Numbered from the stretch's first letter, positions 1-6,031 are shown. The stretch is DNA of 13,425 nt from Prevotella merdae (GCF_900290275.1 NZ_LT985324.1:933838-947262); one strand, 5' to 3'. The notes: a model not told the origin generated them from the letters alone. Translations and numbers: made by a program.

Positions 1-276
1 GGTCTTTGCATCTTCGATATAGATAACCTTTCCTTCTGCCTCAAATTTCCCGTTTTTCAGGATGAAAGGCACGTTGCCGTACTGGGAATCGTTGCCGATG
101 TCGGTGATGCCGATACGGTCGCCGGCAGTCCAGGTGGTTCCGCTGGCGCGGGTGGCGGGGGCGATGTTGGCGGTAAACTGGGCGGCCACGGGGTCACCGT
201 TCAGGTTCTCGTTGTCGTTGTTGCAGGCTACAAGTGCGAGGGCGAGCGCTGCAAGTGCAAAAAATCTTGTCTTCAT
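1..276 (-). CDS. Fimbrillin-like (Mfa-like) lipoprotein, N-terminal part
   Basis: Only the first 92 codons are present; the gene continues past the left edge. Translation starts MKTRFFALAALALALVAC, a lipoprotein signal peptide with the lipobox ending at Cys18, so the mature protein should be lipid-anchored after signal peptidase II cleavage. Residues 45-70 carry TTWTAGDRIGI followed by a short polar stretch and the YGNVPF segment, which resembles the N-terminus of the Bacteroidales fimbrillin family (Mfa_like_1), the structural or tip subunits of type V pili. An in-frame ATG at 288 would add MTDI; the 276 start is preferred because it gives a normal Lys/Arg-led signal peptide. It lies 86-98 bases after the FimB/Mfa2-like gene on the same strand, and is probably in the same operon. 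Family assignment is by recognition of motifs; the exact role (stalk, tip or anchor) cannot be told from the fragment. Confidence 0.8.
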   Translation of the reverse strand, partial: MKTRFFALAALALALVACNNDNENLNGDPVAAQFTANIAPATRASGTTWTAGDRIGITDIGNDSQYGNVPFILKNGKFEAEGKVIYIEDAKT

Positions 277-374
277 TATATCTGTCATTTTATTAGTTAA
301 ATTCCATTTCAATAATTGCTGCACCTCAGCAAAATCAATGCAAGCTTTGCTTCTGTGTTCGGTTTGCTAATTAT

Positions 375-1262
375 TTACAAATCGGCATTTACATCATCAC
401 CTTTCACTTCTTCCCAGCCGTTGATTTCGGCTTCGTCCACTTCCATGCCTTCGGGTGTCTCAACCAGCGTTCCGCCGAGGGTCAGCGATTTGCCCTTTCT
501 TGTGTTGAACTCCTTGAGAGCTTCTGTGAGGTCGCTTTTCAGCGTGGTGGGGGTCGGGTTGCCGTCAGCATAGCGGATTTCACCCATCAGCAGTTGTTCC
601 GTGCCGGTCACACCCAGCAGCCGTACCGTGGCTTTCCACTTGCCGGCATCGTCACCTTCGGTTATCTTGGTGAAGGGCAGCACGATGTTTGAAGCGGCTC
701 CGTAGGTATCGGTAGCGAAATCGAGTGTTCTGGCTGCACCCGTCAGATGGGCAACAATCTCCGTGATGCGTCCGGCGGCATCACCCGTCGGTTTGACGAC
801 AAGCGTCAGTTCGCGTACCTGCTGCTTCATTGCGGCGGTCAGCGGATAGTCCTTGTCTTTCTCGATGCTCACCTGTTTCGTATAGGTGAAGAACCATCCA
901 GGGGCATTGTTCACAAAGGCATCCGTGCCTGCCCGGTTTCCCGTGGCTGCGGCAATGGTGGCGGTGGTACCATTTACCGTGATTCCTTCAGCTGGGTTCC
1001 ACACCGCAAGGGCGTAGCTGCCTGGAGCAAACAGATGGTCGGGGGCATGGGTGGCGGAAGTCTCCGTACCCGTATAGTCGCCCATGGTGACCGTCCACGT
1101 GGCAGGTATGTTGATACCCTCACCTCGGGCCGACCAGTCGGCTGTCACCGCAATTTTCCCATAGTCGGGATGCGGCGTGTCATAAAGCGTGTCCTTCACG
1201 CAGGAAGAGAGCAGCACGGCGGCTGCCATTCCCATCATATATATATATTGTCTTGCTTTCAT
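375..1262 (-). CDS. FimB/Mfa2-family fimbrial lipoprotein
   Basis: This is a 295-residue protein with a lipoprotein signal (hydrophobic residues 9-20, lipobox LLSSC, Cys21) followed directly by VKDTLYDTPHPDYGKIAV, a start I recognise from Bacteroidales FimB/Mfa2-type proteins. The remainder looks like two beta-sandwich domains: residues 30-130 contain the 'ATWTVTMGDYTG' and 'LFAPGSYALAVWNPAEGI' segments, and residues 145-290 contain the 'QVRELTLVVKPTGDAA' strand and a terminal 'INGWEEV' motif common to this family. In the Porphyromonas model FimB/Mfa2 anchors the pilus and limits its length; I infer the same here. It starts 16 bases after the DUF3575 gene and is preceded by a clear GGAGG, so it is co-transcribed with it. 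The base composition is richer in G+C than that of the regulators upstream. The family is likely; the anchoring role is inference. Confidence 0.82.
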   Translation of the reverse strand: MKARQYIYMMGMAAAVLLSSCVKDTLYDTPHPDYGKIAVTADWSARGEGINIPATWTVTMGDYTGTETSATHAPDHLFAPGSYALAVWNPAEGITVNGTTATIAAATGNRAGTDAFVNNAPGWFFTYTKQVSIEKDKDYPLTAAMKQQVRELTLVVKPTGDAAGRITEIVAHLTGAARTLDFATDTYGAASNIVLPFTKITEGDDAGKWKATVRLLGVTGTEQLLMGEIRYADGNPTPTTLKSDLTEALKEFNTRKGKSLTLGGTLVETPEGMEVDEAEINGWEEVKGDDVNADL

Positions 1263-1270
1263 ACTCTATT

Positions 1271-1275
1271 CCTCC
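1271..1275 (-). promoter_or_regulatory. Shine-Dalgarno-like site of the FimB/Mfa2 gene
   Basis: The minus strand reads GGAGG, 8 bases ahead of the ATG at 1262 and just beyond the stop codon of the DUF3575 gene. It supports the 1262 start and translational linkage of the two genes. Such strong SD sites are uncommon in Bacteroidota, and the other gene starts in this window have AT-rich leaders instead. Confidence 0.6.
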
Positions 1276-1278
1276 GTA

Positions 1279-2379
1279 TTAGAATAACTTCCATACCAAT
1301 GTCACACCGGCGTTGATGGGGCCACACCAATTTTTTGTCTCGTTGCCACAGCGCACGCGCACACCATCGATGACTTCATATTTTTCGAAATCGGCATTCA
1401 GGTAGCCCATGCCGAGGTTGAAATCAAGAGTCAGTGCCTTGTTCAGCCGTAGCTGATAGCCAGTGGTGATGCCGCCACCCATCAGGTCGCCCTGCTTGCC
1501 TGTTTCGGAGATCTTGTAGTTGAACTGTCCGGCCTTGAACATCGCCCCCAGATACCAGGCTTTCTTCTCACCCATGTAATAACGTATTTCCGGAGCCACT
1601 TCCCAGAGTGCATAGCGGCGGTCTTTGTCGCTCCAGCTCCAAGAAGTCCACGAGCCGTTTACGGCAATGCCCCACGATGGGCAGATGCGCCATTCAAGTC
1701 CTAAATCTGGTGTCAAGGTAGCCCAGCGCAGCAGGTTGGCACGCAGGGAGAGATGATAATCAGTTGTGATTTTAGTTTCCGACGGCGTGTCGGCAAGTGT
1801 ATTTTGTTGAGCGGTTTTCTCGGCTTCTGCCTTTTCAGCGGCAAGTCGGGCTTCTTCCGCCTTGCGCTGCTCTTCGGCAAGCCGTTCCTGCTCGGCACGC
1901 TTCTCGGTTTCTAAGCGTTCGGCTTCCGCCTTGCGTCGTGCTTCCGCTTCCGCATCCATCGCGGCTGTTTCCTTTGCGGGTACCGTTAGGCGCACGATTA
2001 CAAAATCACCCTCTGTCGCATGATTGTGGGTAATGAAGTTTTCTTCCTTGATTTTCGCGCGTGTAATCAGTTCTGATTTTACTCGATTGGCACGGATCTT
2101 CGCCGTTGCAAGGTTCTCGGCTTCACCGCCCAGCGAATTGCAGTAGCCGTCAACCAGTAGCGGCAACTTGCCGTTAAAAATTGTTGCTTTACTGTTTTCG
2201 ATACATTCCAACAGGCGGGCAAGTTCAGTGTCATTGCCATTCCAAGGAACGTAGAACATGTCCTTCTGCGAAACGAAGCGGAAGGTGTAGGTCGTGTCTG
2301 TTTTCTGCTGCGCAATGACGGGAAAAGTTACCGTCATCAGCCACAGAAACGAGGTAAGAAAAGTGATTTTTCTGCTCAT
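1279..2379 (-). CDS. DUF3575 outer-membrane-type protein with OmpA-like N-terminal region
   Basis: The 366-residue product starts MSRKITFLTSFLWLMTVTFPVIAQ, a Sec signal peptide cleaved near residue 23. Residues 30-133 look OmpA-like: a phenylalanine/tyrosine-rich strand, LLVDGYCNSLGGEAENLATAKIRANRVKSEL split over residues 74-104, and a closing VIVRLTV strand. Residues 137-192 are almost pure Ala/Glu/Lys/Arg, a long charged helix or coiled coil. Residues 205-366 match DUF3575, a small predicted beta-barrel with many aromatic residues that ends in VWKLF, as outer-membrane proteins do with a terminal Phe. DUF3575 proteins regularly precede fimbrillin operons in Bacteroidales; a role in pilus export or cell-wall contact is inference. 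An ATG at 2391 would add MQVY, but it lies inside the promoter inverted repeat with a leader of only about 14 bases, so 2379 is preferred. The next gene begins 16 bases after its stop. Confidence 0.82.
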   Translation of the reverse strand: MSRKITFLTSFLWLMTVTFPVIAQQKTDTTYTFRFVSQKDMFYVPWNGNDTELARLLECIENSKATIFNGKLPLLVDGYCNSLGGEAENLATAKIRANRVKSELITRAKIKEENFITHNHATEGDFVIVRLTVPAKETAAMDAEAEARRKAEAERLETEKRAEQERLAEEQRKAEEARLAAEKAEAEKTAQQNTLADTPSETKITTDYHLSLRANLLRWATLTPDLGLEWRICPSWGIAVNGSWTSWSWSDKDRRYALWEVAPEIRYYMGEKKAWYLGAMFKAGQFNYKISETGKQGDLMGGGITTGYQLRLNKALTLDFNLGMGYLNADFEKYEVIDGVRVRCGNETKNWCGPINAGVTLVWKLF

Positions 2380-2388
2380 ATAAACTTG

Positions 2389-2425
2389 CATTTATTATCT
2401 TTGTCCTCTCCAAAGATAATAAATG
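2389..2425. repeat. Perfect 15-bp inverted repeat over the fimbrial promoter
   Basis: The arms CATTTATTATCTTTG (2389-2403) and CAAAGATAATAAATG (2411-2425) are exact reverse complements, separated by 7 bases (TCCTCTC). Each arm contains a TATCTTTG -7 box, so the two boxes face each other. The repeat covers the -7 element, the predicted transcription start and the alternative ATG at 2391. It may be an operator for a dimeric repressor, a leader hairpin or a recombination site; the sequence alone does not decide. Confidence 0.8.
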
Positions 2426-2441
2426 TCATTCTATGCCCAAA
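2411..2441 (-). promoter_or_regulatory. Bacteroidota-type promoter of the fimbrial operon
   Basis: On the minus strand a TTTG (2441-2438) is followed after exactly 19 bases by TATCTTTG (2418-2411). This fits the Bacteroidota primary sigma consensus of TTTG at -33 and TAnnTTTG at -7. Transcription should start near 2405, leaving a leader of about 26 bases to the ATG at 2379. Confidence 0.75.
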
Positions 2442-2480
2442 AGATTAGAAAAACTTTTGCTATAAAATTTTATAAATAAT

Positions 2481-2560
2481 GTCGTTTGAGCATCTTTTTG
2501 TCGAATTAGCACTTTTTGAATTGTCGAATTAGCACTTTTTTGTCGTTTGAGCACTTTTGG
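2481..2560. repeat. Four direct repeats upstream of the fimbrial promoter, candidate activator sites
   Basis: Four copies of GTCGnnTnAGCAnTTTT begin at 2481, 2500, 2523 and 2542 (spacings 19, 23 and 19). The outer two read GTCGTTTGAGCA and the inner two GTCGAATTAGCA. They lie about 40-120 bases upstream of the -33 box. Direct repeats with a spacing near two helical turns are the usual target of AraC-type activators, and an AraC-family gene ends 47 bases further upstream. A perfect AT palindrome, TATAAAATTTTATA (2461-2474), sits between the repeats and the promoter. The repeats are seen directly; the regulator assignment is inference. Confidence 0.75.
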
Positions 2561-2606
2561 GAAATGGGTTTCTGTGACCTTTTCCGATGTTTTTTTACTA
2601 CACAAA

Positions 2607-3737
2607 TTATTCCCGATTTGATTTTTTCCATTTGGCAGGCGTACATCCTTCTTTCTCGGAAAATAATTTGATAAAGTTACTTTGGGAAAGAAAACCAGAA
2701 GACTCAGCCAGCTTCTGTATATTGATTTCTGGATGCTCCTTCAGTATGTTTTTCGCATACTCCAACCGGAGACTGGTTATCCATTCGCGGAATGTCATTT
2801 TATACGTAGTCTTGATATAAGCGGAAAGATAGGTACGATTCGTATAAAGTATTTCGGACAGTTCTTTTATGGTAAGTCCCTGCTGGATATAGCCGTCTGT
2901 CTTTATCCAGTTGTCAACCCTCTCTATAAATTCTGTATAGGACCTAGGAACTTCTTTCTCAGAAACTATTTCATGTTCAGTTTCCGAATTTGTCAGAAGT
3001 TCTTCTTCAGATTGTATATCCTGCTCAAACGCATTTTCTACCTGTTCATAGAACAGCAGGTAGTTCTGATAGCTGTAGAAAAGATAGCTGTAGAACGGTA
3101 TTGACGACAAAATCCAGATAAAAACATATTCGTCTGGCAGAAATGTCAGCAATCCGCATCCGACACCGAAGATAAGTGCCCAATAAGTGAATATGGAAAG
3201 CCATTCGATATATGCGCCTATATCATCCGCCTGAGTTTCATTGAAAATCTGAATGGCTCTACGATATGCAATTATGACTGTGCGAGCTAAAACGACTCCA
3301 AAAACGACTAACCAGGCAGCTAAAGCAAATAAAGAGAATTTTTGCATGATTCCACTTGGCAACAGGAACAACACAACTCCGGAAAGAGTTGAAAATATAA
3401 TCCATAAAATGATATGTGTCCACACACGCCGTTTGGTAATGTAAAAACGATCAAGCAACATTATCAATGCCGAACTGAACAGAGAATAGCACAGAAAGTA
3501 TGTGGACATGTTCATCAATATGGCAGAATCCGCATTTTTGAATCGGATACCAAAGAAGAAATGTACCGAATAGTTTGCTGAAAGCAGCAACATAGCTATA
3601 CCCATAATCTGTCGGGAGCGGAGATAATTCGTGAAAATTTTCTTTTCAGGAGTCTTTGCAAACAAAAAATAAAAGCCGAAGAATAACATCAACGGCAGTG
3701 CGGTACAAAGTGAAAAACTGTATATAGATGGTTCCAT
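2607..3737 (-). CDS. Membrane-anchored AraC-family transcription regulator
   Basis: This 376-residue protein has about seven hydrophobic helices in its first 230 residues (approximately 8-27, 43-65, 76-98, 106-126, 134-156, 180-200 and 206-226), an acidic linker (238-262), and a C-terminal AraC/XylS DNA-binding domain at about 270-373. The first HTH lies around LTIKELSEILYTNRTYLSAYIK, residues 288-309, and the second around INIQKLAESSGFLSQSNFIKLF, residues 338-359, ending with the family's GCTPAKWK segment. Such fusions put the sensor in the inner membrane and the DNA-binding part in the cytoplasm; the signal is unknown. It starts 19 bases after the XRE gene, so the two are likely co-transcribed. 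The four direct repeats just downstream, ahead of the fimbrial promoter, are its likely target. The gene is visibly AT-richer than the fimbrial genes. Domain assignment is firm; target and signal are inferred. Confidence 0.9.
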   Translation of the reverse strand: MEPSIYSFSLCTALPLMLFFGFYFLFAKTPEKKIFTNYLRSRQIMGIAMLLLSANYSVHFFFGIRFKNADSAILMNMSTYFLCYSLFSSALIMLLDRFYITKRRVWTHIILWIIFSTLSGVVLFLLPSGIMQKFSLFALAAWLVVFGVVLARTVIIAYRRAIQIFNETQADDIGAYIEWLSIFTYWALIFGVGCGLLTFLPDEYVFIWILSSIPFYSYLFYSYQNYLLFYEQVENAFEQDIQSEEELLTNSETEHEIVSEKEVPRSYTEFIERVDNWIKTDGYIQQGLTIKELSEILYTNRTYLSAYIKTTYKMTFREWITSLRLEYAKNILKEHPEINIQKLAESSGFLSQSNFIKLFSEKEGCTPAKWKKSNRE

Positions 3738-3756
3738 TGTATTTTTTTCATTACAA

Positions 3757-3978
3757 TTATTTATAAGGATTATGTTCAGGAACCCTAATGAGTTCTTTTA
3801 TATCAACTTCCAGACATTGAGCTATCTGTATTAATGCTTCTAAAGGTGGTTGACAAGCATTGGTACACCATTTGGAAATGGTTGCTTGGTCTCTGCCAAG
3901 TTTCTCTGCAAGCCATTTGTTCGTTTTCCCCTTTTCTGCAAGCATAACTTTTATACGATTAAGATTTTTCTCAGCCAT
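3757..3978 (-). CDS. Small XRE-family helix-turn-helix regulator
   Basis: The 73-residue product MAEKNLNRIKVMLAEKGKTN... is a single HTH_3/Cro-C1 domain. Helices 2 and 3 are at about residues 19-37 (TNKWLAEKLGRDQATISKW), followed by the usual 'PPLEALIQIAQCLEVDIKELI' helices. The length fits the minimal XRE family. A TTG at 4008 would extend the frame by ten codons, but that codon is the end of the predicted -7 promoter box, so the ATG at 3978 is the better start. It is the first gene of a probable two-gene regulator operon with the AraC gene. Stand-alone proteins of this size act as repressors or as antitoxin-like autoregulators; no toxin partner is adjacent. A role in controlling the fimbrial locus is inference from position. 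Confidence 0.85.
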   Translation of the reverse strand: MAEKNLNRIKVMLAEKGKTNKWLAEKLGRDQATISKWCTNACQPPLEALIQIAQCLEVDIKELIRVPEHNPYK

Positions 3979-4005
3979 TGCGTATATTATTATTGTTTTC
4001 GGTTG

Positions 4006-4013
4006 CAAAGATA
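4006..4013 (-). promoter_or_regulatory. -7 promoter box of the regulator operon
   Basis: The minus strand reads TATCTTTG, an exact TAnnTTTG match, 27 bases ahead of the XRE ATG at 3978. No good TTTG is found 19-21 bases further upstream, so the -33 element is weak or absent. Confidence 0.55.
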
Positions 4014-4336
4014 CTCATTCTTCTCCAAATATCGTTTGTTAAATCCGAAAATCATTATAAAAAGCGGAAAATAATTTGTCTAATTAGAAATTCCGTTGGT
4101 TTTTGCATGATTTACAGTGACTCTTTCCCTCTATATCATATCACTATATTCTGTTAAAAGGAAAACAGATGTGCCTACTTATAATTTTTGGAGTTGATTT
4201 ATGAATACCAAAATAGGAAAAATTTCGTTGTTTTCCATGTTAATTTTTGTTTTCTCATTCTTTCATTTTGGGGTTTCTCAATTATGTTTTTCCTAATTTG
4301 TTTCTTTTGTCATTTTATCACTCCAATCGGTGTTGA

Positions 4337-4615
4337 TTATCAGTACGTTACGAGCAATCAGCAAGATTTCAAGAAGAAAAACGTGATGCCAATTACATAA
4401 AAAAGAGAAAGTTCATTGAAAATACAGTAATTCATATACAAGCTGGAAATCAGCAATATACGATTACCGCTATTGGCATGAAAAATGCTTTTGCCAGACT
4501 TGTAGCTTTCCTACTTGATAACCATTTGCTGGAGGGATACCGCTTGGTATTCTTTACGGATTGTGCAGATGTCATAGGTTGCCACAAAATATTTGAAAGA
4601 ATAGACTCCAAATAA
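4337..4615 (+). pseudogene. Degraded transposase-like fragment
   Basis: Reading from 4337 gives about 92 codons without a start at the natural position. They include RYEQSARFQEEKRDANYIKK, then an 'ENTVIHIQ' strand, 'QYTITAIGMKNAFARLVAFL' and 'EGYRLVFFTDCADVI', before a stop at 4613. This resembles the middle of Bacteroidales transposases in which a 'VFFTDGA' strand carries a catalytic Asp; here the usual Gly is Cys. The reading frame is closed by TGA at 4334, while TPIGVDYQY, which looks like the preceding segment, is in another frame, suggesting a frameshift near 4345. The part after 'ADVI' (GCHKIFERIDSK) looks like a deletion junction. No terminal repeats could be assigned. Family naming (UPF0236/ISLre2-like or ISKra4-like) is from memory and uncertain. 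Confidence 0.45.
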
Positions 4616-4633
4616 TTAGTAAGCCAAGCAAAA

Positions 4634-4675
4634 AATCGGGGATAAAAAATCTTAAAACATTCTTTATCCCCGATT
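4634..4675. repeat. Perfect 13-bp hairpin
   Basis: AATCGGGGATAAA (4634-4646) and TTTATCCCCGATT (4663-4675) are exact reverse complements around a 16-base AT-rich loop. It lies 18 bases after the stop of the transposase-like fragment. It lacks a clear T-run on either side, so it is a weak candidate for a bidirectional terminator and may instead be an insertion-sequence end. Confidence 0.6.
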
Positions 4676-4777
4676 AAATATCGTACCTTTACAAACGAAA
4701 GAGTTCTTTGGATGGTTATGCAAATCACAGCAGGATGCTACATTCTGTTTATTTATAATTCGTAACCTCTTCTTTTT

Positions 4778-4799
4778 ATGAGATAAAAACTTATCTCAT
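4778..4799. repeat. Small 9-bp perfect hairpin
   Basis: ATGAGATAA (4778-4786) and TTATCTCAT (4791-4799) pair perfectly around AAAC. There is no T-run of terminator quality after it and no adjacent gene to terminate; the function is unknown. Confidence 0.5.
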
Positions 4800-4839
4800 T
4801 CTCAATCTCTTATAAAAAATACGTACTTTCTGTTATATG

Positions 4840-4942
4840 TAAAACCCAATTTAACATAATATAAAACCCAGTTTAATATAATATAAACCGCAGTTTAATA
4901 TAATATAAACTCCAGTACCATATAATATAAACTCCAGTACCA
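4840..4942. repeat. 22-bp tandem repeat, about 4.7 copies
   Basis: Units start at 4840, 4862, 4884 and 4906, with a partial fifth at 4928. Each unit begins TAAA followed by CCCA/CGCA/TCCA and ends with TATAATA or CATAATA. The centre changes from the left units (AATTTAA/GTTTAA) to the right ones (GTACCA), so the array has diverged stepwise. The strict 22-bp period is two helical turns. No associated cas genes and no spacers are seen, so it is not a CRISPR array. Confidence 0.85.
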
Positions 4943-4982
4943 GTTAGCTGATACTAAAAACGATACTGGGATGTACAAATAG

Positions 4983-5103
4983 GAGGTACGGTCTCCGAAC
5001 CGTACCACTCAAGCAGTTTGGATATAATGATACATGTACATTAAAGTATCCAAAATAAATAAACTAATGTAGCTTGCGTGGTACGGTTCGGAGACCGTAC
5101 CTC
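4983..5103. repeat. 121-bp foldback (MITE-like) element with 26-bp inverted arms
   Basis: Bases 4983-5008 and 5078-5103 are perfect reverse complements. Each arm is itself a small palindrome (GGTACGGT, six bases, ACCGTACC). Inside, CAAGC/GCTTG (from 5010 and near 5072) and TTTGGATA/TATCCAAA (around 5016-5023 and 5047-5054) pair as well, so almost the whole element can fold on itself. It begins 8 bases after the kdsB stop codon. No obvious target-site duplication flanks it. It could act as a kdsB terminator, be a non-autonomous mobile element, or be an invertible segment. Confidence 0.85.
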
Positions 5104-5111
5104 TTATTGTT

Positions 5112-5855
5112 TTATTTCATTTCCTTCAAGAACTGCTCGGCTCTCTCCAAATCCTCGGGAGTATCTATGCCTACAGTCTCAAAGTCGGTTATTCCTACCT
5201 TTATCTTATAACCATTCTGCAACCAACGCAGCTGTTCAAGACTCTCGGCCTTCTCGAGCGACGATTGTGGAAGCTTGGTTACCTCGCCAAGCACCTCCTT
5301 GCGATAAGCATACAGGCCGAGATGCTTTAGGAAAGGATAGTTCTTGAGCCATTGCTCACGCTCCACGCCACGCACAAAGGGGATAACCGAGCGCGAGAAA
5401 TACATGGCGTAGCCACGGTTGTCGAGAACAATCTTGGGAGAATTGGGATTCTCAACAGCCTCCATATCCTCGAAAGGCTTGCCGATAGTGGCAATCTGAG
5501 TATCGGCATCGTCGAAACAACGGCACACAGTCTCAATCTGCGAGCGCTGGATAAAAGGCTCATCACCTTGAACGTTCACAATAACGTCGGCATCTGTACC
5601 AAGTTTCTCTACTGCCTCCTCAATACGGTCGGTACCACTCTTATGGTCAGTACGAGTCATTACGGCCTTGCCGCCAAACCCGATGACGGCATTATAGATG
5701 CGCTCGTCGTCGGTAGCCACATAAGCCTCGCCAAGCACTTGGCTAACGGTTTCGTAAACACGTTGTATTACGTATTTGCCTCCAAGTACGGCAAGAGGTT
5801 TGCCCGGAAAGCGCGAAGAAGCGTAACGGGCTGGAATAATGCCAATGAATTTCAT
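5112..5855 (-). CDS. kdsB: 3-deoxy-manno-octulosonate cytidylyltransferase (CMP-Kdo synthetase)
   Basis: KdsB activates Kdo with CTP to CMP-Kdo in the cytoplasm, for transfer to lipid A during LPS synthesis. The 247-residue product has the normal family length. It shows the nucleotide-binding IPARYASSRFPGKPL (7-21), TRTDHKSGTDRIEE (67-80), NVQGDEP with the metal-binding Asp98 (94-100), 'PFLKHLGLYAYRKEVL' (174-189), SLEQLRWL (205-212) and 'VGIDTPEDL' with the second metal-ligand candidate Asp231 (228-236). All key motifs are intact. It is transcribed alone on the minus strand: a terminator for the glycogen operon lies between it and glgP, and the foldback element follows its stop. The start MKFIGIIPAR is the standard one. 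No Kdo transferase or other LPS gene is adjacent here. Confidence 0.97.
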   Translation of the reverse strand: MKFIGIIPARYASSRFPGKPLAVLGGKYVIQRVYETVSQVLGEAYVATDDERIYNAVIGFGGKAVMTRTDHKSGTDRIEEAVEKLGTDADVIVNVQGDEPFIQRSQIETVCRCFDDADTQIATIGKPFEDMEAVENPNSPKIVLDNRGYAMYFSRSVIPFVRGVEREQWLKNYPFLKHLGLYAYRKEVLGEVTKLPQSSLEKAESLEQLRWLQNGYKIKVGITDFETVGIDTPEDLERAEQFLKEMK

Positions 5856-5918
5856 AATGGAAGAAGTTTTCTTTGTTTAGGCCAAATAATTGGTCGGATT
5901 ATTCTGTTTATTTATTGC

Positions 5919-5960
5919 AAAAAATCCCGAAGCAAAACCTGAAGGAATCGCTCCGGGATT
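5919..5960 (-). terminator. Intrinsic terminator of the glycogen operon
   Basis: In the minus-strand transcript AATCCCGGAGC (5960-5950) pairs along all 11 bases, with one G-U, with GCTTCGGGATT (5933-5923). The stem encloses a 16-base loop and is followed by a run of T to 5919. It lies about 70 bases after the glgP stop and separates that operon from kdsB. Confidence 0.8.
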
Positions 5961-6031
5961 TAATTAAGATTGATTATTTAATGACGATATTAGTCAGATA
6001 AACTTTCAATTGTCAAATAGACCCGCAAGTA

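Larger units (their letters stand above)
4014..5111. other. Gene-poor, repeat-rich spacer between the fimbrial cassette and kdsB
   Basis: About 1.1 kb without an intact gene. It holds a broken transposase-like fragment, two perfect hairpins, a 22-bp tandem array and a foldback element, each listed separately. The composition is strongly AT-rich. Open frames on either strand here are short and mostly low-complexity or antisense to the fragment. In 4014-4336 I see nothing convincing beyond a low-complexity Phe-rich frame. Confidence 0.6.

Noticed and set aside
747..1316. A 189-codon plus-strand frame opposite the FimB/Mfa2-like gene.
   Set aside because: The minus-strand frame has a lipobox, family motifs and an SD site; the plus-strand product is Arg/Gly-rich with no known domain.
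3757..3978. The XRE protein as an antitoxin of a toxin-antitoxin pair.
   Set aside because: No small toxin gene lies next to it; its neighbour is the membrane AraC regulator.
3757..4008. The TTG start giving an 83-residue XRE protein.
   Set aside because: The TTG forms the end of the predicted -7 promoter box, so transcripts would start downstream of it; the ATG at 3978 gives a complete HTH domain.
4188..4400. A 70-codon plus-strand frame rich in Phe, Ile and Cys.
   Set aside because: The first 50 residues are low-complexity translation of T-rich DNA. Only the last part (TPIGVDYQY) may belong to the broken transposase fragment.
4450..4728. A 92-codon minus-strand frame in the spacer.
   Set aside because: It is antisense to the better transposase-like reading and crosses the 13-bp hairpin; there is no protein family resemblance.
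4840..4942. A possible CRISPR array.
   Set aside because: The repeats are directly adjacent without spacers, drift in sequence, and have no cas genes nearby.
5352..5942. A 196-codon plus-strand frame opposite kdsB.
   Set aside because: It is antisense to intact KdsB motifs and runs through the glycogen operon terminator region.
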